Assembly: GCA_001596135.1 (NCBI GenBank)
Contig: CP014773.1
Span: 4,278,001-4,342,000, forward strand
Reading direction: 5' to 3'
DNA length: 64,000 nucleotides
Source of the DNA: Mucilaginibacter sp. PAMC 26640
GTDB taxonomy: Bacteria > Bacteroidota > Bacteroidia > Sphingobacteriales > Sphingobacteriaceae
Part shown: piece after piece, positions 9,311-18,340 of the stretch
Layout of the letters: each line of letters begins with the position of its first letter
Numbering within the stretch: the stretch's first letter is position 1
Made by a program: the position numbers and the translations under genes
The notes under the pieces: generated by a model
Databases searched by the model: none
Told to the model about the DNA's origin: nothing
What the model saw: only the letters and a program-made list of their open reading frames with translations

Positions 9311-11728
9311 TCATTCGCTCCTTAAGCTTTTTACCGGGTTGGCCAGGGCGGCTTTTACCGATTGAAAGCTTACCGTTACAAAAGCTACCAGCAGTGCGAT
9401 AATGCCTGCCAGCGCAAATACCCACCAGGAGATTTCTATCCGGTAGGCAAAATCCTGCAGCCATTTGTACATGGCATACCAGGTTACGGGCACGGCTACT
9501 AATATGGCAACACCTACCAGTTTTAAAAACTCTGCCGATAACATGCCCGTGATTGTACCCGAGGAGGCTCCAAGTACCTTGCGGATGCCAATTTCTTTAA
9601 CCCGCTGCCTGATGCTGAAGGCGGCTAAGCCAAACAAGCCCAGGCTGGCAATGATGATGGCGACTGTTGCAAATGCCGTAAAGATCTGGCCGGTGCGCTG
9701 CTCTGCACCGTAGAGGGCTGCGTACTGCTCGTCCAGGAAGGAGTAGCTGAATGGTGCTGTGGCCCGGTAGTTATCCCATTGCGTTTTTATACCGGCTATC
9801 ACATGCTTCATGTCGGCCGAATGCACTTTAATCGCCATCAGTAAATTACTGCGGCCGGGTAAAAACATCAGCGGCGCTATTGCCTCCCTGGCAGATTTGT
9901 AATGAAAATCTTTAACTACACCAACCACTTTAAATTCACGCTTGCCAGATCGCACGATAGTTTTTCCGATGGGATCGCTGTTACCCCAGCCTATTTCGCG
10001 CACCAGGGCCTCGTTAATTACCACTGCGGACGAGTCTGCCGGTTGTGCAGAAGAAAAATTACGGCCCTGCGCTACTTTAATGCCTAGGGTATTCAGGTAA
10101 CTGTCTTCTACATGGAATATATTGGTATGGATCTCTTTCCGCTCCTGCCTGTCGCTAAAATCTTTTGCGTAGATCTGCGTACCATCCATATTGGGGCTGC
10201 CCGGAACGCTGCCGGTAACGGTGGCATTGCTTACGCGAGGGTCGCGGAGCAACTGCTGTTTAAAGGCATCGATATTATTACCCAACGTGTAGGCATCGTT
10301 AATCACCAGCACTTGCCCTTTATCGTACCCCAGCTTAATGTTTTGCATATAATTAAGCTGCCGGTAAACCACCATGGTGGCAATGATGAGCGACGTAGAG
10401 ATAAAAAACTGGAAGACTACTAGTCCGCTTCGCAGGAAATTCCGTTTCGATGGCCCGGCTGAAGTGTTGCCTTTTAAAACATTAAGCACCTTGAATGACG
10501 ACAGGAAGAAAGCCGGGTAAATACCTGCCAGCACACCTACCAACAGCACCAGGAAAACTTCGATAGCGATAGTTGTTTTACCAAGAAACAGGCCGATGGT
10601 AAATTGCTTCCCGGCCAGGTTATTGAAGTATGGCAGTGCGAAATATACCAGCACCATAGCAATCACCATGGCAAATGCGGTTATCAATACCGATTCCGTT
10701 AGAAATTGAGCAATAAGCGAGCCTTTTAAGGAGCCCATCACCTTACGGATGCCAACTTCCTTAGCCCGTTTCACCGAACTGGCGGTGGAGAGGTTCATAA
10801 AATTAATACAGGCCAGCAACAGGATAAAAACAGCCAGTGCGCTAAAGATGTAAACGTAATGGATATCGCCGTTCGGCTCCATTTCGTATTTTGTATTGGA
10901 GTGCAGGTGGATATCGGTAAGCGGCATCAGCCTGAAGACAAAAGTATTGACTGATTTTTGGGCCTCGGCCAGGCTCACCCCCATATCTTGCTGAATTTCG
11001 GGCACTACATATTTGGCAACCAGGGCGGGAAACTGCGCTTCTACCTTTTTGGCGTCGGAATGGTCATTTAGCAAAAGGTAAGTATAGTAGCTAAGATTGC
11101 TCCAGGTTTCATGCTGCGTTGGATAGCTGGTTTTGCTGATAAAAGCATCCGCATGGAAGTGCGAATTGCCGGGAATTTCAGCCATAATGCCGGTAACTTT
11201 TACATCCCGTTCGCCCTGCAGGGTTAGGGTTTTACCCATTGCAGCTTCGCCACCAAAATACTTTGCGGCCGTTTGACGGCTGATCACGATACTGTTTGGA
11301 TCAACCAGCGCGGTGCGGATGTCGCCTTCCAGCAATGGCAGCGAAAACATGGCCAGAAAATTAGAATCGGCTATGGCGAATTTCTCCTCCTTAAAAACCT
11401 TGCTGCTGTATTTAACATACACCGGGCCGCGCCGCCCCATCCGGGTGGCAGCCTGTACACCCGAAACGTTATTTTTGATTCCCTGTCCTACTGCATTATC
11501 CACCTGCGGGTAAACCGACGTACCACCACCTTCACTTACATGGAGGCTAACGCGGTAGATATTTTTGGCCTTTCCTGGATAGGTGTCATAGGTAACCTCC
11601 TGGTAAATATAGGCGCTGATGAGCATACAGCAGGTAAGGCCAATTGCCAACCCTAATATATTGATGAAAGAGAACACCTTATTCTTGGTAAGGCTTCTCC
11701 AGGCGATGGTTAGATAGTTTTTTATCAT
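9311..11728 (-). CDS. MacB/FtsX-type ABC transporter permease, 805 aa; first gene of unit 3
   Basis: Starts MIKNYLTIAWRSLTKNKVF and ends NPVKSLRSE. FtsX 1 has CINFMNLSTASSVKRAKEVG and FtsX 2 has RQRVKEIGIRKVLGASSG; note SIRQR where most paralogues have AEQR. It is related to the 6799 and 23376 genes, sharing the VYIFSA-x-AVFILLxAC entry to the membrane domain. This is the first gene after a terminator (11924-11966), and it carries the TGGTAC box 41 nt upstream and the double TGT-N11-ACA element 96 nt upstream. It probably heads a unit with the three following permeases. Confidence 0.93.
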   Translation of the reverse strand: MIKNYLTIAWRSLTKNKVFSFINILGLAIGLTCCMLISAYIYQEVTYDTYPGKAKNIYRVSLHVSEGGGTSVYPQVDNAVGQGIKNNVSGVQAATRMGRRGPVYVKYSSKVFKEEKFAIADSNFLAMFSLPLLEGDIRTALVDPNSIVISRQTAAKYFGGEAAMGKTLTLQGERDVKVTGIMAEIPGNSHFHADAFISKTSYPTQHETWSNLSYYTYLLLNDHSDAKKVEAQFPALVAKYVVPEIQQDMGVSLAEAQKSVNTFVFRLMPLTDIHLHSNTKYEMEPNGDIHYVYIFSALAVFILLLACINFMNLSTASSVKRAKEVGIRKVMGSLKGSLIAQFLTESVLITAFAMVIAMVLVYFALPYFNNLAGKQFTIGLFLGKTTIAIEVFLVLLVGVLAGIYPAFFLSSFKVLNVLKGNTSAGPSKRNFLRSGLVVFQFFISTSLIIATMVVYRQLNYMQNIKLGYDKGQVLVINDAYTLGNNIDAFKQQLLRDPRVSNATVTGSVPGSPNMDGTQIYAKDFSDRQERKEIHTNIFHVEDSYLNTLGIKVAQGRNFSSAQPADSSAVVINEALVREIGWGNSDPIGKTIVRSGKREFKVVGVVKDFHYKSAREAIAPLMFLPGRSNLLMAIKVHSADMKHVIAGIKTQWDNYRATAPFSYSFLDEQYAALYGAEQRTGQIFTAFATVAIIIASLGLFGLAAFSIRQRVKEIGIRKVLGASSGTITGMLSAEFLKLVGVAILVAVPVTWYAMYKWLQDFAYRIEISWWVFALAGIIALLVAFVTVSFQSVKAALANPVKSLRSE

Positions 11729-11753
11729 AGCAAAAGAATAGTAATGGCATCAG

Positions 11754-11769
11754 GTTAAAATTAGTACCA
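11754..11769 (-). promoter_or_regulatory. Sigma-54-like promoter box (TGGTAC, weak -12)
   Basis: Read on the minus strand: TGGTACTAATTTTAAC. The TGGYAY half matches the -24 element of sigma-54 promoters. The -12 GC is absent (AA instead), so a sigma-54 assignment rests mainly on position: 41 nt before the start codon, 55 bp from the dyad element, and the same spacing as two other array promoters. Confidence 0.5.
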
Positions 11770-11823
11770 AATATATAAATAGCTTTAAATCAATCGCTTA
11801 ACAAGCTGCCAACACAACTACTG

Positions 11824-11862
11824 TGTTCGTATGCGTAACAGTGGTTGTTCGGTTATGATACA
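11824..11862. promoter_or_regulatory. Double-dyad activator site (UAS), copy 3
   Basis: Two tandem TGT-N11-ACA dyads, at 11824-11840 and 11846-11862, lie with centres 22 bp apart, about two helical turns. The promoter-distal half, TGTTCGGTTATGATACA, is identical in the copy before the adaptor gene (30679-30695). It lies 96 nt upstream of the 11728 start codon. Tandem dyads at such a distance are typical of NtrC-family activators, and a gene for one is present at 30955. Confidence 0.72.
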
Positions 11863-11923
11863 CTGTTGTGAGCGGTTGGGGGCTCACAGCGAGCGTTAGG
11901 TGATCGGGCTATGGTTAGATTTG

Positions 11924-11966
11924 CCGTAAAAACAAAAATGGTGAGCTGCAACCTGCAACTCACCAT
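11924..11966 (-). terminator. Strong intrinsic terminator after the DUF4097-like gene
   Basis: On the minus strand ATGGTGAGTTGCA pairs with TGCAGCTCACCAT around a GGT loop (11938-11966): 13 bp with one G-T pair, followed at once by TTTTTGTTTTTA. It lies 25 nt after the stop codon at 11991 and separates units 2 and 3 of the array. Confidence 0.88.
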
Positions 11967-11990
11967 TCCCGATTTATTTTTACCTGTAGC

Positions 11991-13010
11991 TTAGAAAGTA
12001 ACGGTCACGTTGCCATCGCCGCGAACCTCTACCGGTGCGCCACCACCGTTATACTTGCCTACTACTTTCTCTTTCTCTTTCTGGCCTTCAAATTTGCCGT
12101 TCATAGCCGCTGTAACACGGTCGCCACGCACGTTCAGGTCAACACCCTGGCCGGCTGGTAAACTCAGGTCAACATGGCCCGAGTCGCCGTCAATTTTAAC
12201 ATATTTATCCACGCGGGTCATTTGCACATGGATGCTGCCAGCGCTGGTTGTGGCGCTCACGCTGCCTGCAATCTGCATCAGGCTAACGCTGCCACCGCTG
12301 GTACCCGCAATCAGCTCACCATCAATATTGTTACCATTTACGCTGCCGCCGCTGGTAATGGCTTTTACGTAACCTTTTAAATTTTGCAGTCTAAGCGAAC
12401 CACCGCTGGTTTCCAGTTTAATGCGGCCCTGGCAGTCGCTGGCGGTGATGCTGCCACCACTGGTGTTTAGCGTGATATCCTGCTTTGCATTGCTTACATT
12501 GATACTTCCGCCACTGGTTTCCCCTTTAATGACCCCTGCTATGTTGGCAATGCTCAGGCTACCACCGCTGGTTTCAAAATTTTGGTTGCCGGTTAAATTA
12601 GCTATGCTGATACTGCCTCCGCTGGTGTTCAGGTTGGTTTCGGTCGCCTTATTTACATAAACTTTAAAGCCGATGTTCAGGCTTCTTCTCCAGTTGCTGA
12701 TATTGTGCTTTTGTTTGGCGGTTGCATGCAGCTCGCCATCGTGTACCGATACATCCAGTGTATAGTCTTGCTCCAGGCGTTTAGCAATTTCCTCCTTGCT
12801 CAGGTTTTGGCTATTGTTTCCCGATATATACACCTCAACACGCGGTTCCTCGCCGCCCTTAACTGATATGCTACCGCCGCTGGTGTTTACAAAAACGGTT
12901 TTAACGTTATCAGCTGCCAATGATTTGGTTAAATAGGGCACCCGGTTATCCTGGGCCGATGCCAAATATGCAGGTGATGCCAATAATAAAAATACGAAGA
13001 ACTTTTTCAT
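11991..13010 (-). CDS. Secreted DUF4097-like protein with eight 18-residue TSGGS repeats
   Basis: 339 aa from the ATG at 13010. A longer in-frame start at 13058 would bury the signal peptide MKKFFVFLLLASPAYLASA and is rejected. After cleavage comes a first TSGGS motif. From about residue 130 an exact 18-residue repeat follows: eight units, each opening (N/E/I/G/T)-TSGGS or TSAGS and continuing with a hydrophobic/polar alternation. Such spacing is expected of a right-handed beta-solenoid, as in the DUF4097/DUF2807 adhesin-like families. A glycine-rich C-terminus ends VTVTF. It lies 129 nt downstream of the 13140 permease and ahead of a terminator, so it is probably co-transcribed with that permease. 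A periplasmic or surface sensor, scaffold or cargo role is possible; its function is not known. Confidence 0.85.
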   Translation of the reverse strand: MKKFFVFLLLASPAYLASAQDNRVPYLTKSLAADNVKTVFVNTSGGSISVKGGEEPRVEVYISGNNSQNLSKEEIAKRLEQDYTLDVSVHDGELHATAKQKHNISNWRRSLNIGFKVYVNKATETNLNTSGGSISIANLTGNQNFETSGGSLSIANIAGVIKGETSGGSINVSNAKQDITLNTSGGSITASDCQGRIKLETSGGSLRLQNLKGYVKAITSGGSVNGNNIDGELIAGTSGGSVSLMQIAGSVSATTSAGSIHVQMTRVDKYVKIDGDSGHVDLSLPAGQGVDLNVRGDRVTAAMNGKFEGQKEKEKVVGKYNGGGAPVEVRGDGNVTVTF

Positions 13011-13139
13011 GATGTTTGGTTTTGATATGAGATGAATATTTATTGTAAAAGGTTGCACAGTGAGCTCAGATTAAAGATGATAAGATTCAACAATCAAGAA
13101 TTCTCTTGCTACCTGGTTCCTGATATCCTGTACTTTTCC

Positions 13140-15518
13140 TCACTCGCTTTTTAAGCTCTTAACGGGGTTGCTTATTGCCGCCCGGATGGATTGTATACTG
13201 ATCGTTGCCAGCGCAATTAAACTTGCGCCACCTCCTGCCAGCAGAAATACCCACCAGTTAACATTTATTTTGTACTCAAAATTCTGCAGCCATTTGTTCA
13301 TCGCATAGTATGCTATGGGGCTGGCAATGACGGTGGCAATGATCACCAGTTTCATCAGGTCGGCGCTTAACAGGCTTACGATGCTACCCACACTGGCACC
13401 TAATACCTTTCTGATACCAATCTCCTTTATGCGTTGCTCGGCCGTAAACGTAACCAATCCGAATAGGCCCAGGCATGCAATACTGATGGCCAGAATGGTA
13501 AAGATCAGCAGGATGTTACCTTGTTTTTGCTCCGTTTGGTATTGGGCAGCAAAGTTTTGATCCAGGAAGTGGAACTCCGGTTTGTCGGCCATATCGAAAC
13601 CGGCATATATTTTACTGATATAATCCAGCGATGCTTTTACATTATTCTTGCCGATGCGAACATACAGGTTATCCTTATCCTCCGTACTGGCGGGTAGTTT
13701 CATCACCAGCGGGGCAATTTTATGCTGAAGCGAATAGGTATTGAAATCTTTAACTACGCCCACTATTGTTTTCTGGATCGGCTTGCCCTGCTCGTCCTTG
13801 CCTGTGAAAACACGCATGCCTATAGGATCCTTAACCCCTAATTGAGTAACTAATGTTTGATTTACCATGATGGCCTCTGTAACATCGCTTGGAATGGCTT
13901 TCGAAAAATTGCGGCCCTTATCCATTTTGATTTGTAAGGTGGATACAAAATCTTCATCTACATCAAGGTGTTGTACCATCAAACCATCACTATTGGCAGG
14001 TGTACTTAAACCGCTGGTGCCAATGTTGTTATTACCAATCGGGCTGCCTGCGGTTGCTACGCCTTCAATATTCGGGTTTTGCAGCAACTGTTGTCTCAGG
14101 GCAGCTGCTTTAGCCCTTACATTCTTGTTATTGATATGGAAAGTAAGCGTTTGCGCTTTGTTAAAGCCAAGATCTTTATTCATGGCGAAAGTGATCTGCT
14201 GGTAGATAACGCAGGAACCAACGATCATGACGATTGTGATCACAAATTGAAACACAACTAATGACTTGCGAAAGAATACTGTAGAAAACTGATTGCCTAA
14301 CTGGCCCTTCATGGCGTTAATGGTACCGAAGCCGGATAAGAACAAAGCGGGATAGATCCCGCTTAGGATGCCGGTAAATAATGAAAAACCTACAAACAGC
14401 GCTACCGTTTTAGCCGTTCCGAATTGCAGCAGGACCAATTCTTTACCAGACAATTGATTGAAGTAAGGCAAAGCGAACCGGATCATAGCGGATGCGGCTA
14501 TCATGGCAATAAAGGTAAGCAATACCGACTCGGCAAAGAACATGACGATGAGCTGTGTCCTGTCTGAGCCGATTACTTTACGCACACCTATTTCTTTCAA
14601 ACGAATCGAGGATCGCGCTGTAGCCAGATTTACATAGTTGATTACGGCGATGATGAGAATAAGTAAAGCAGTGACAGAAAACACATACACATAGGTAATG
14701 TTACCGTTTGAGCCCAGCTCATAGCTCAGATTTGAATGGAGGTGGATAGAAGTGAGCGGCTGTAGTTCCATATTAAACTTCAGGTCGCCAAAACTTTTCT
14801 TTAAATATTTGTCATAAAATTTGCTGTTTGATGCTGCTATGATTTTGCTGTCGCCAGCATTTTTTAGTAAAACGTAAGTGTAAATACCTGAGTTGTTCCA
14901 GGCGCTGGTATAACCATCAGGCATAGAACGGAGGGCCTTGAATGAGAAATGCGAATTGACTGGTACATCGGCTATTACACCGGTAACGGTTGATGGTGTA
15001 CCTTCTATAGCAATGGTTTTGTTGACTGCATTTTCAGCATTACCAAAAATACTTTCGGCCAGCGATTTAGTTAATACGATGCTTTGCGGTTTGCTTAAAG
15101 CCGTTTCGGCATCGCCGGATAGAAACTGATAACTGAAGATCTTAAATACAGCGTTGTCGGTAAATATCATGCTTCCCTCACTGATGGTTTTATCGCCAAA
15201 GGTTATTTTCCCTCCGCCTTCTGCATCGATACGGGCGGTTTCTTCCACCTGCGGAAAATCGGCTTTTAAAGCTGGTGCATAAGGTGCAGAGGTAACCGCC
15301 AAGTCGAATTTGCCACCGTTCCAGCTGCCGTGCTGCACCACGCGGAAGATCCTGTCGGCTTTGGTATTATACCGGTCATAACTCCACTCATCGGTAACGT
15401 ACAAGGTTATCAGCCAAAAAGCTGCAATACCAACGGCCAAACCAAAAATATTGATAAACGAAAAAGCTTTGTGCTTTTTAAGATTTCTCCAGGCTATTTT
15501 AAAGTAATTACTCAGCAT
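13140..15518 (-). CDS. MacB/FtsX-type ABC transporter permease, 792 aa; first gene of unit 2
   Basis: The start is taken at ATG 15518 (MLSNYFKIAWRNLKK), because every paralogue begins at this point; an upstream in-frame start at 15572 would add 18 unrelated residues. FtsX 1 has VINYVNLATARSSIRLKEIG, FtsX 2 has EQRIKEIGIRKVLGASVG, and it ends NPVKSLKSE. IRLKEIG (leucine where the paralogues have alanine) and INYVNLATARSS set it somewhat apart from the rest. It has its own promoter region (TGGTAC box at 15543-15558, double dyad at 15612-15650) and is followed by the TSGGS-repeat protein, the only non-permease inside the array. Confidence 0.93.
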   Translation of the reverse strand: MLSNYFKIAWRNLKKHKAFSFINIFGLAVGIAAFWLITLYVTDEWSYDRYNTKADRIFRVVQHGSWNGGKFDLAVTSAPYAPALKADFPQVEETARIDAEGGGKITFGDKTISEGSMIFTDNAVFKIFSYQFLSGDAETALSKPQSIVLTKSLAESIFGNAENAVNKTIAIEGTPSTVTGVIADVPVNSHFSFKALRSMPDGYTSAWNNSGIYTYVLLKNAGDSKIIAASNSKFYDKYLKKSFGDLKFNMELQPLTSIHLHSNLSYELGSNGNITYVYVFSVTALLILIIAVINYVNLATARSSIRLKEIGVRKVIGSDRTQLIVMFFAESVLLTFIAMIAASAMIRFALPYFNQLSGKELVLLQFGTAKTVALFVGFSLFTGILSGIYPALFLSGFGTINAMKGQLGNQFSTVFFRKSLVVFQFVITIVMIVGSCVIYQQITFAMNKDLGFNKAQTLTFHINNKNVRAKAAALRQQLLQNPNIEGVATAGSPIGNNNIGTSGLSTPANSDGLMVQHLDVDEDFVSTLQIKMDKGRNFSKAIPSDVTEAIMVNQTLVTQLGVKDPIGMRVFTGKDEQGKPIQKTIVGVVKDFNTYSLQHKIAPLVMKLPASTEDKDNLYVRIGKNNVKASLDYISKIYAGFDMADKPEFHFLDQNFAAQYQTEQKQGNILLIFTILAISIACLGLFGLVTFTAEQRIKEIGIRKVLGASVGSIVSLLSADLMKLVIIATVIASPIAYYAMNKWLQNFEYKINVNWWVFLLAGGGASLIALATISIQSIRAAISNPVKSLKSE

Positions 15519-15542
15519 AATGCAGTGATTTGATATATCAAT

Positions 15543-15558
15543 AGTAAAAGCTGTACCA
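15543..15558 (-). promoter_or_regulatory. Sigma-54-like promoter box (TGGTAC, weak -12)
   Basis: Minus strand TGGTACAGCTTTTACT, 40 nt before the 15518 start codon. The first six bases and TTTTA are shared with the box at 11754-11769. The -12 GC of textbook sigma-54 promoters is replaced by AC. It lies 54 bp from the double-dyad element. Confidence 0.5.
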
Positions 15559-15599
15559 AACATACAAAACACTGTTTAAAAGCGCATTATAGCATAAAA

Positions 15600-15633
15600 T
15601 AAAAAGCCCGCTGTACGTATGTGTTACAGCGGG
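15600..15633 (-). terminator. Terminator of unit 1, overlapping the unit 2 activator site
   Basis: On the minus strand CCCGCTGTA pairs perfectly with TACAGCGGG (15607-15615 with 15625-15633), followed by CTTTTTATTTTA. It lies about 130 nt after the stop of the 15761 permease. The stem shares 15612-15633 with the double-dyad element, so the same bases serve as RNA terminator and as presumed DNA binding site. Confidence 0.8.
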
Positions 15634-15650
15634 TGTTCGTTAATGATACA
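15612..15650. promoter_or_regulatory. Double-dyad activator site (UAS), copy 2
   Basis: TGT-N11-ACA dyads at 15612-15628 and 15634-15650, 22 bp apart centre to centre, 94 nt upstream of the 15518 start codon. The distal dyad TGTTCGTTAATGATACA differs at two positions from the other two copies. The copy is embedded in the right-hand part of a terminator hairpin. Confidence 0.72.
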
Positions 15651-15760
15651 TTTTGAAGAAAAGTCAAGACCGCAAGAAACAAGAGTCAAGACGGCAAGAA
15701 ACAAGAAACAAGATTGTCAAATTTCAGATACTTTGATCTACTCATGTTGCGTCTGCAAAG

Positions 15761-18166
15761 CTACTCGCTCCTCAAACTCTTCACCGGGTTAGTCATTGCT
15801 GCTTTTACAGCCTGGAAGCTCACCGTAATAAAGGCAATAATTATTGCTACCACACCCGCCGCAAGGTACATCCACCAGCTGATGTTTATCCGGTAGGCAA
15901 AGTTTTCCAGCCATTTGCCCATCAACCAGCCGGAGAGCGGGGCCGCGATAACTAGTGCTACCAAAACCAGCACTACGAAGTCTTTGGAGAGCAAAGTTAC
16001 CAGGCCCGATACCGAGGCACCCAATACTTTGCGAATGCCGATCTCTTTGCCCCGTTGCTCTGCTGTAAATGCCGCCAAACCAAATAAGCCCAGTGCTGAA
16101 ATGATGATCGCCACCAAAGCAAATACGGTCATCAGACCCGAGGTTTTTGCATCGTCTTTATAAAGTTTGTCAAACTCCTGGTCAAGGAAGGTGTATTCCA
16201 GCGGCTCGCCGGAGAAATATTGATTCCAAACCCGTTGCAATTTTTGCACAACTTCGGTTTGTTTACCGGGTAATACCCCAATGATATAAGTACCGGCCCA
16301 TGATTGGCGGTTTTTAAATATCGCCGGGCCTATTTTATCGTGCATACTGCGGTAATTAAAATCCTTTACAATGCCAATTACCTGCCCGGTATCGCCCCTG
16401 GCAACAAAGCGCTGCCCGATATAGGGCTTGGGCAGGTTAATTGCCTTGGCTGCCGTTTCATTCATGATCACGTTACGCTTATCATTTAAGTCGCCCGATA
16501 TAAACCATCGGCCTTCGGCCATTTGCAGTTTCACAATTTTGGTATAATCGGGGTCCACGTTAAAATATGCAAAAGCGGGGTTGAATTCTTTTGCCCTGCC
16601 ATTCCAGTCTACGCCGCCCGAAGATTGGTTTTGATTGTTTTGTATGGAACCTGTGCCCAATAAGGATACAGCCTTAATGCCCGACTGCTGCACAAGCGAT
16701 TGCTTAATTGTTGCACACAATGCATCGCGTTCTTTATCTTTATACTGATAATAAATTTTTATGGGCAGCGAAAAAGTAAGCACCTGGTCTCTTTTAAAAC
16801 CGGGGTTTTGTGATCTAATGAAGTTCAGCTGGCGGTATATGGTAATTACGCCGATAATGAGGAATATAGAGAAGCTGAACTGGATAATTACCAGCCCTTT
16901 GCGCAAAGCACTATCTTTTACGTGCAGTACGCTGCTTCCTCTGAAGATGTTCATTGGTTTAAATGACGATAATAACAGCGCAGGGTAAATGCTGTTTAGC
17001 ACAACCGCTACCAGTAATGTGCCCATCAAGATTAGCCACAAATAGGCAGCATCAAAAGAAAACGCAAAATTACGGCCGGTGAAACTGTTAAACACCGGCA
17101 GGCATATGGATACGAGGATGATCGTTAACACAAGCGCCAGCAAGCTTACCAGGCCCGACTCGGCAATAAATTGCATAAAAAGATTCGCCCTGCCCGCTCC
17201 CACTATCTTTTTTATGCTCACTTCTTTGGCGCGTAAACTAGCACGGGCCGTGGTTAGGTTTACATAGTTGATACAGGCAATAGTTAGCAACAGTATGCCC
17301 AAAGCCACAAAGATGTAAGTAACCTTTTTATCGCCGTGCAGTAAGGACGAGTTCTGCAGATCGCTTTCAAAGTGCAATTCGGTTAGTGGCGTTAAACCAA
17401 TTTGCAGGTTATCATCTTTGCGGTTTTTACGCAAAATGGATTTTACCTTTTGCGAAGTTTGCCTGAGGCCGGTGCCGGGGTGGATTTTCAAGAACGTCAT
17501 GTAATTGAAGTTTCCCCACTCCATATCGTTATCCTTTTCCTGCTTGTTACTCAGCTTAGCGGCAATCGGGATCAGCACATCAAATGTAAAGCTGGAATTA
17601 GCCGGTATATCTTTTATAACGCCCTCCACCTGGTAGTTCACCGTGTCAATCTTAATCATCTTGCCTACCACATCCAGGTTATTAAAATACTTTTTGGCTT
17701 TGCTTTCTGTAAGGATTATGCTGAACGGGTTCCCGGTAAATGCAGCTGCACCACCCCGTATAAAATCGTACTTAAATACTTTAAACCATTCGTTATCTAC
17801 ATAGGCCGTATTTTTCTCAGGGAAAAATTCTCCGTTTATATTTAAATTAATGGGCCGCCAGCTATTTGGCGAAATGCGTGCAACAGCTTCAACCTCTGGC
17901 AGTTGTTTTTCAATTGCATCGCCAAGTATGTAAGGCGAATTTTCCCAGATCCAAGTGGTGGTTTTATCAATAGATAAATAACTTTTTATCCGGTAGATCT
18001 GCGCGCTGTCCGGTTGGTTTCTATCAAAATTAAATTCGTTTTGTACCCAAATAAATATCAATACCGCCGCTGCCATGCCAATAGCTAAGCCGCCGATATT
18101 GATAATGCTGGTTACTTTGTGACTGCGCAGGTTGCGCCATGCAATTTTGAAGTAGCTTTTTATCAT
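15761..18166 (-). CDS. MacB/FtsX-type ABC transporter permease, 801 aa; last gene of unit 1
   Basis: Starts MIKSYFKIAWRNLRSHKV and ends NPVKSLRSE. FtsX 1 reads CINYVNLTTARASLRAKEVS followed by IKKIVGAG; FtsX 2 has EQRGKEIGIRKVLGASVS. The AKEVS-x-x-K-I-x-GAG wording and the MQF-(I/M)-x-E helix are shared only with the 20854-23241 paralogue, which defines another sub-pair. The predicted terminator for the unit starting at the adaptor lies just downstream (15600-15633). Confidence 0.93.
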   Translation of the reverse strand: MIKSYFKIAWRNLRSHKVTSIINIGGLAIGMAAAVLIFIWVQNEFNFDRNQPDSAQIYRIKSYLSIDKTTTWIWENSPYILGDAIEKQLPEVEAVARISPNSWRPINLNINGEFFPEKNTAYVDNEWFKVFKYDFIRGGAAAFTGNPFSIILTESKAKKYFNNLDVVGKMIKIDTVNYQVEGVIKDIPANSSFTFDVLIPIAAKLSNKQEKDNDMEWGNFNYMTFLKIHPGTGLRQTSQKVKSILRKNRKDDNLQIGLTPLTELHFESDLQNSSLLHGDKKVTYIFVALGILLLTIACINYVNLTTARASLRAKEVSIKKIVGAGRANLFMQFIAESGLVSLLALVLTIILVSICLPVFNSFTGRNFAFSFDAAYLWLILMGTLLVAVVLNSIYPALLLSSFKPMNIFRGSSVLHVKDSALRKGLVIIQFSFSIFLIIGVITIYRQLNFIRSQNPGFKRDQVLTFSLPIKIYYQYKDKERDALCATIKQSLVQQSGIKAVSLLGTGSIQNNQNQSSGGVDWNGRAKEFNPAFAYFNVDPDYTKIVKLQMAEGRWFISGDLNDKRNVIMNETAAKAINLPKPYIGQRFVARGDTGQVIGIVKDFNYRSMHDKIGPAIFKNRQSWAGTYIIGVLPGKQTEVVQKLQRVWNQYFSGEPLEYTFLDQEFDKLYKDDAKTSGLMTVFALVAIIISALGLFGLAAFTAEQRGKEIGIRKVLGASVSGLVTLLSKDFVVLVLVALVIAAPLSGWLMGKWLENFAYRINISWWMYLAAGVVAIIIAFITVSFQAVKAAMTNPVKSLRSE

Positions 18167-18175
18167 GACTTTTTT

Positions 18176-18232
18176 GATTTCACCGATTATTTATTGTCGG
18201 ATTGCACCGATTGTCTTTTTGATTTCACCGAT
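18176..18232. repeat. Three ATCGGTGnAATC repeats in a permease leader
   Basis: Minus-strand ATCGGTGAAATC, ATCGGTGCAATC and ATCGGTGAAATC occur at 18221-18232, 18200-18211 and 18176-18187. The repeat starts are 21 and 24 bp apart, and the set lies directly upstream of the 18166 start codon. The flanking words (AATAAATA, AAAAAG) recur before the 20729 gene. Confidence 0.6.
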
Positions 18233-18280
18233 CACGCAAATTTGTCTTTCTTCCTGATTCTCGAATCTTGTCCTCTTGCC

Positions 18281-18340
18281 AGCCCCCTCTAAATCTCCCC
18301 CGGAAGGGGAGACTTTTAGAGCCTTTCCTTCGGTGGGGCT
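18281..18340. repeat. REP-like hairpin (CTCCCC-TTCC-GGGGAG type)
   Basis: On the minus strand CTCTAAAAGTCTCCCC faces GGGGGAGATTTAGAG around TTCC, an almost continuous 14-15 bp stem bounded by runs of C and G. I recognise this wording as a common intergenic repeat in Bacteroidota genomes. It lies between the stop of the 18339 permease and the leader of the next gene and lacks a T-run. A weak variant (GTTCCCCTAAGGGGGGAG) follows htpG at about 35778-35795. Confidence 0.55.

Noticed and set aside
11754..11769. Firm assignment as a sigma-54 promoter
   Set aside because: The -12 GC is missing in this and the 15543 box; I list the boxes as sigma-54-like only because spacing and TGGYAY agree among three units.
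12010..12900. Regular repeats that could be mistaken for a CRISPR or DNA tandem repeat array
   Set aside because: The period is 54 bp and in frame; it encodes the 18-residue TSGGS units of a secreted protein, with synonymous changes between units.
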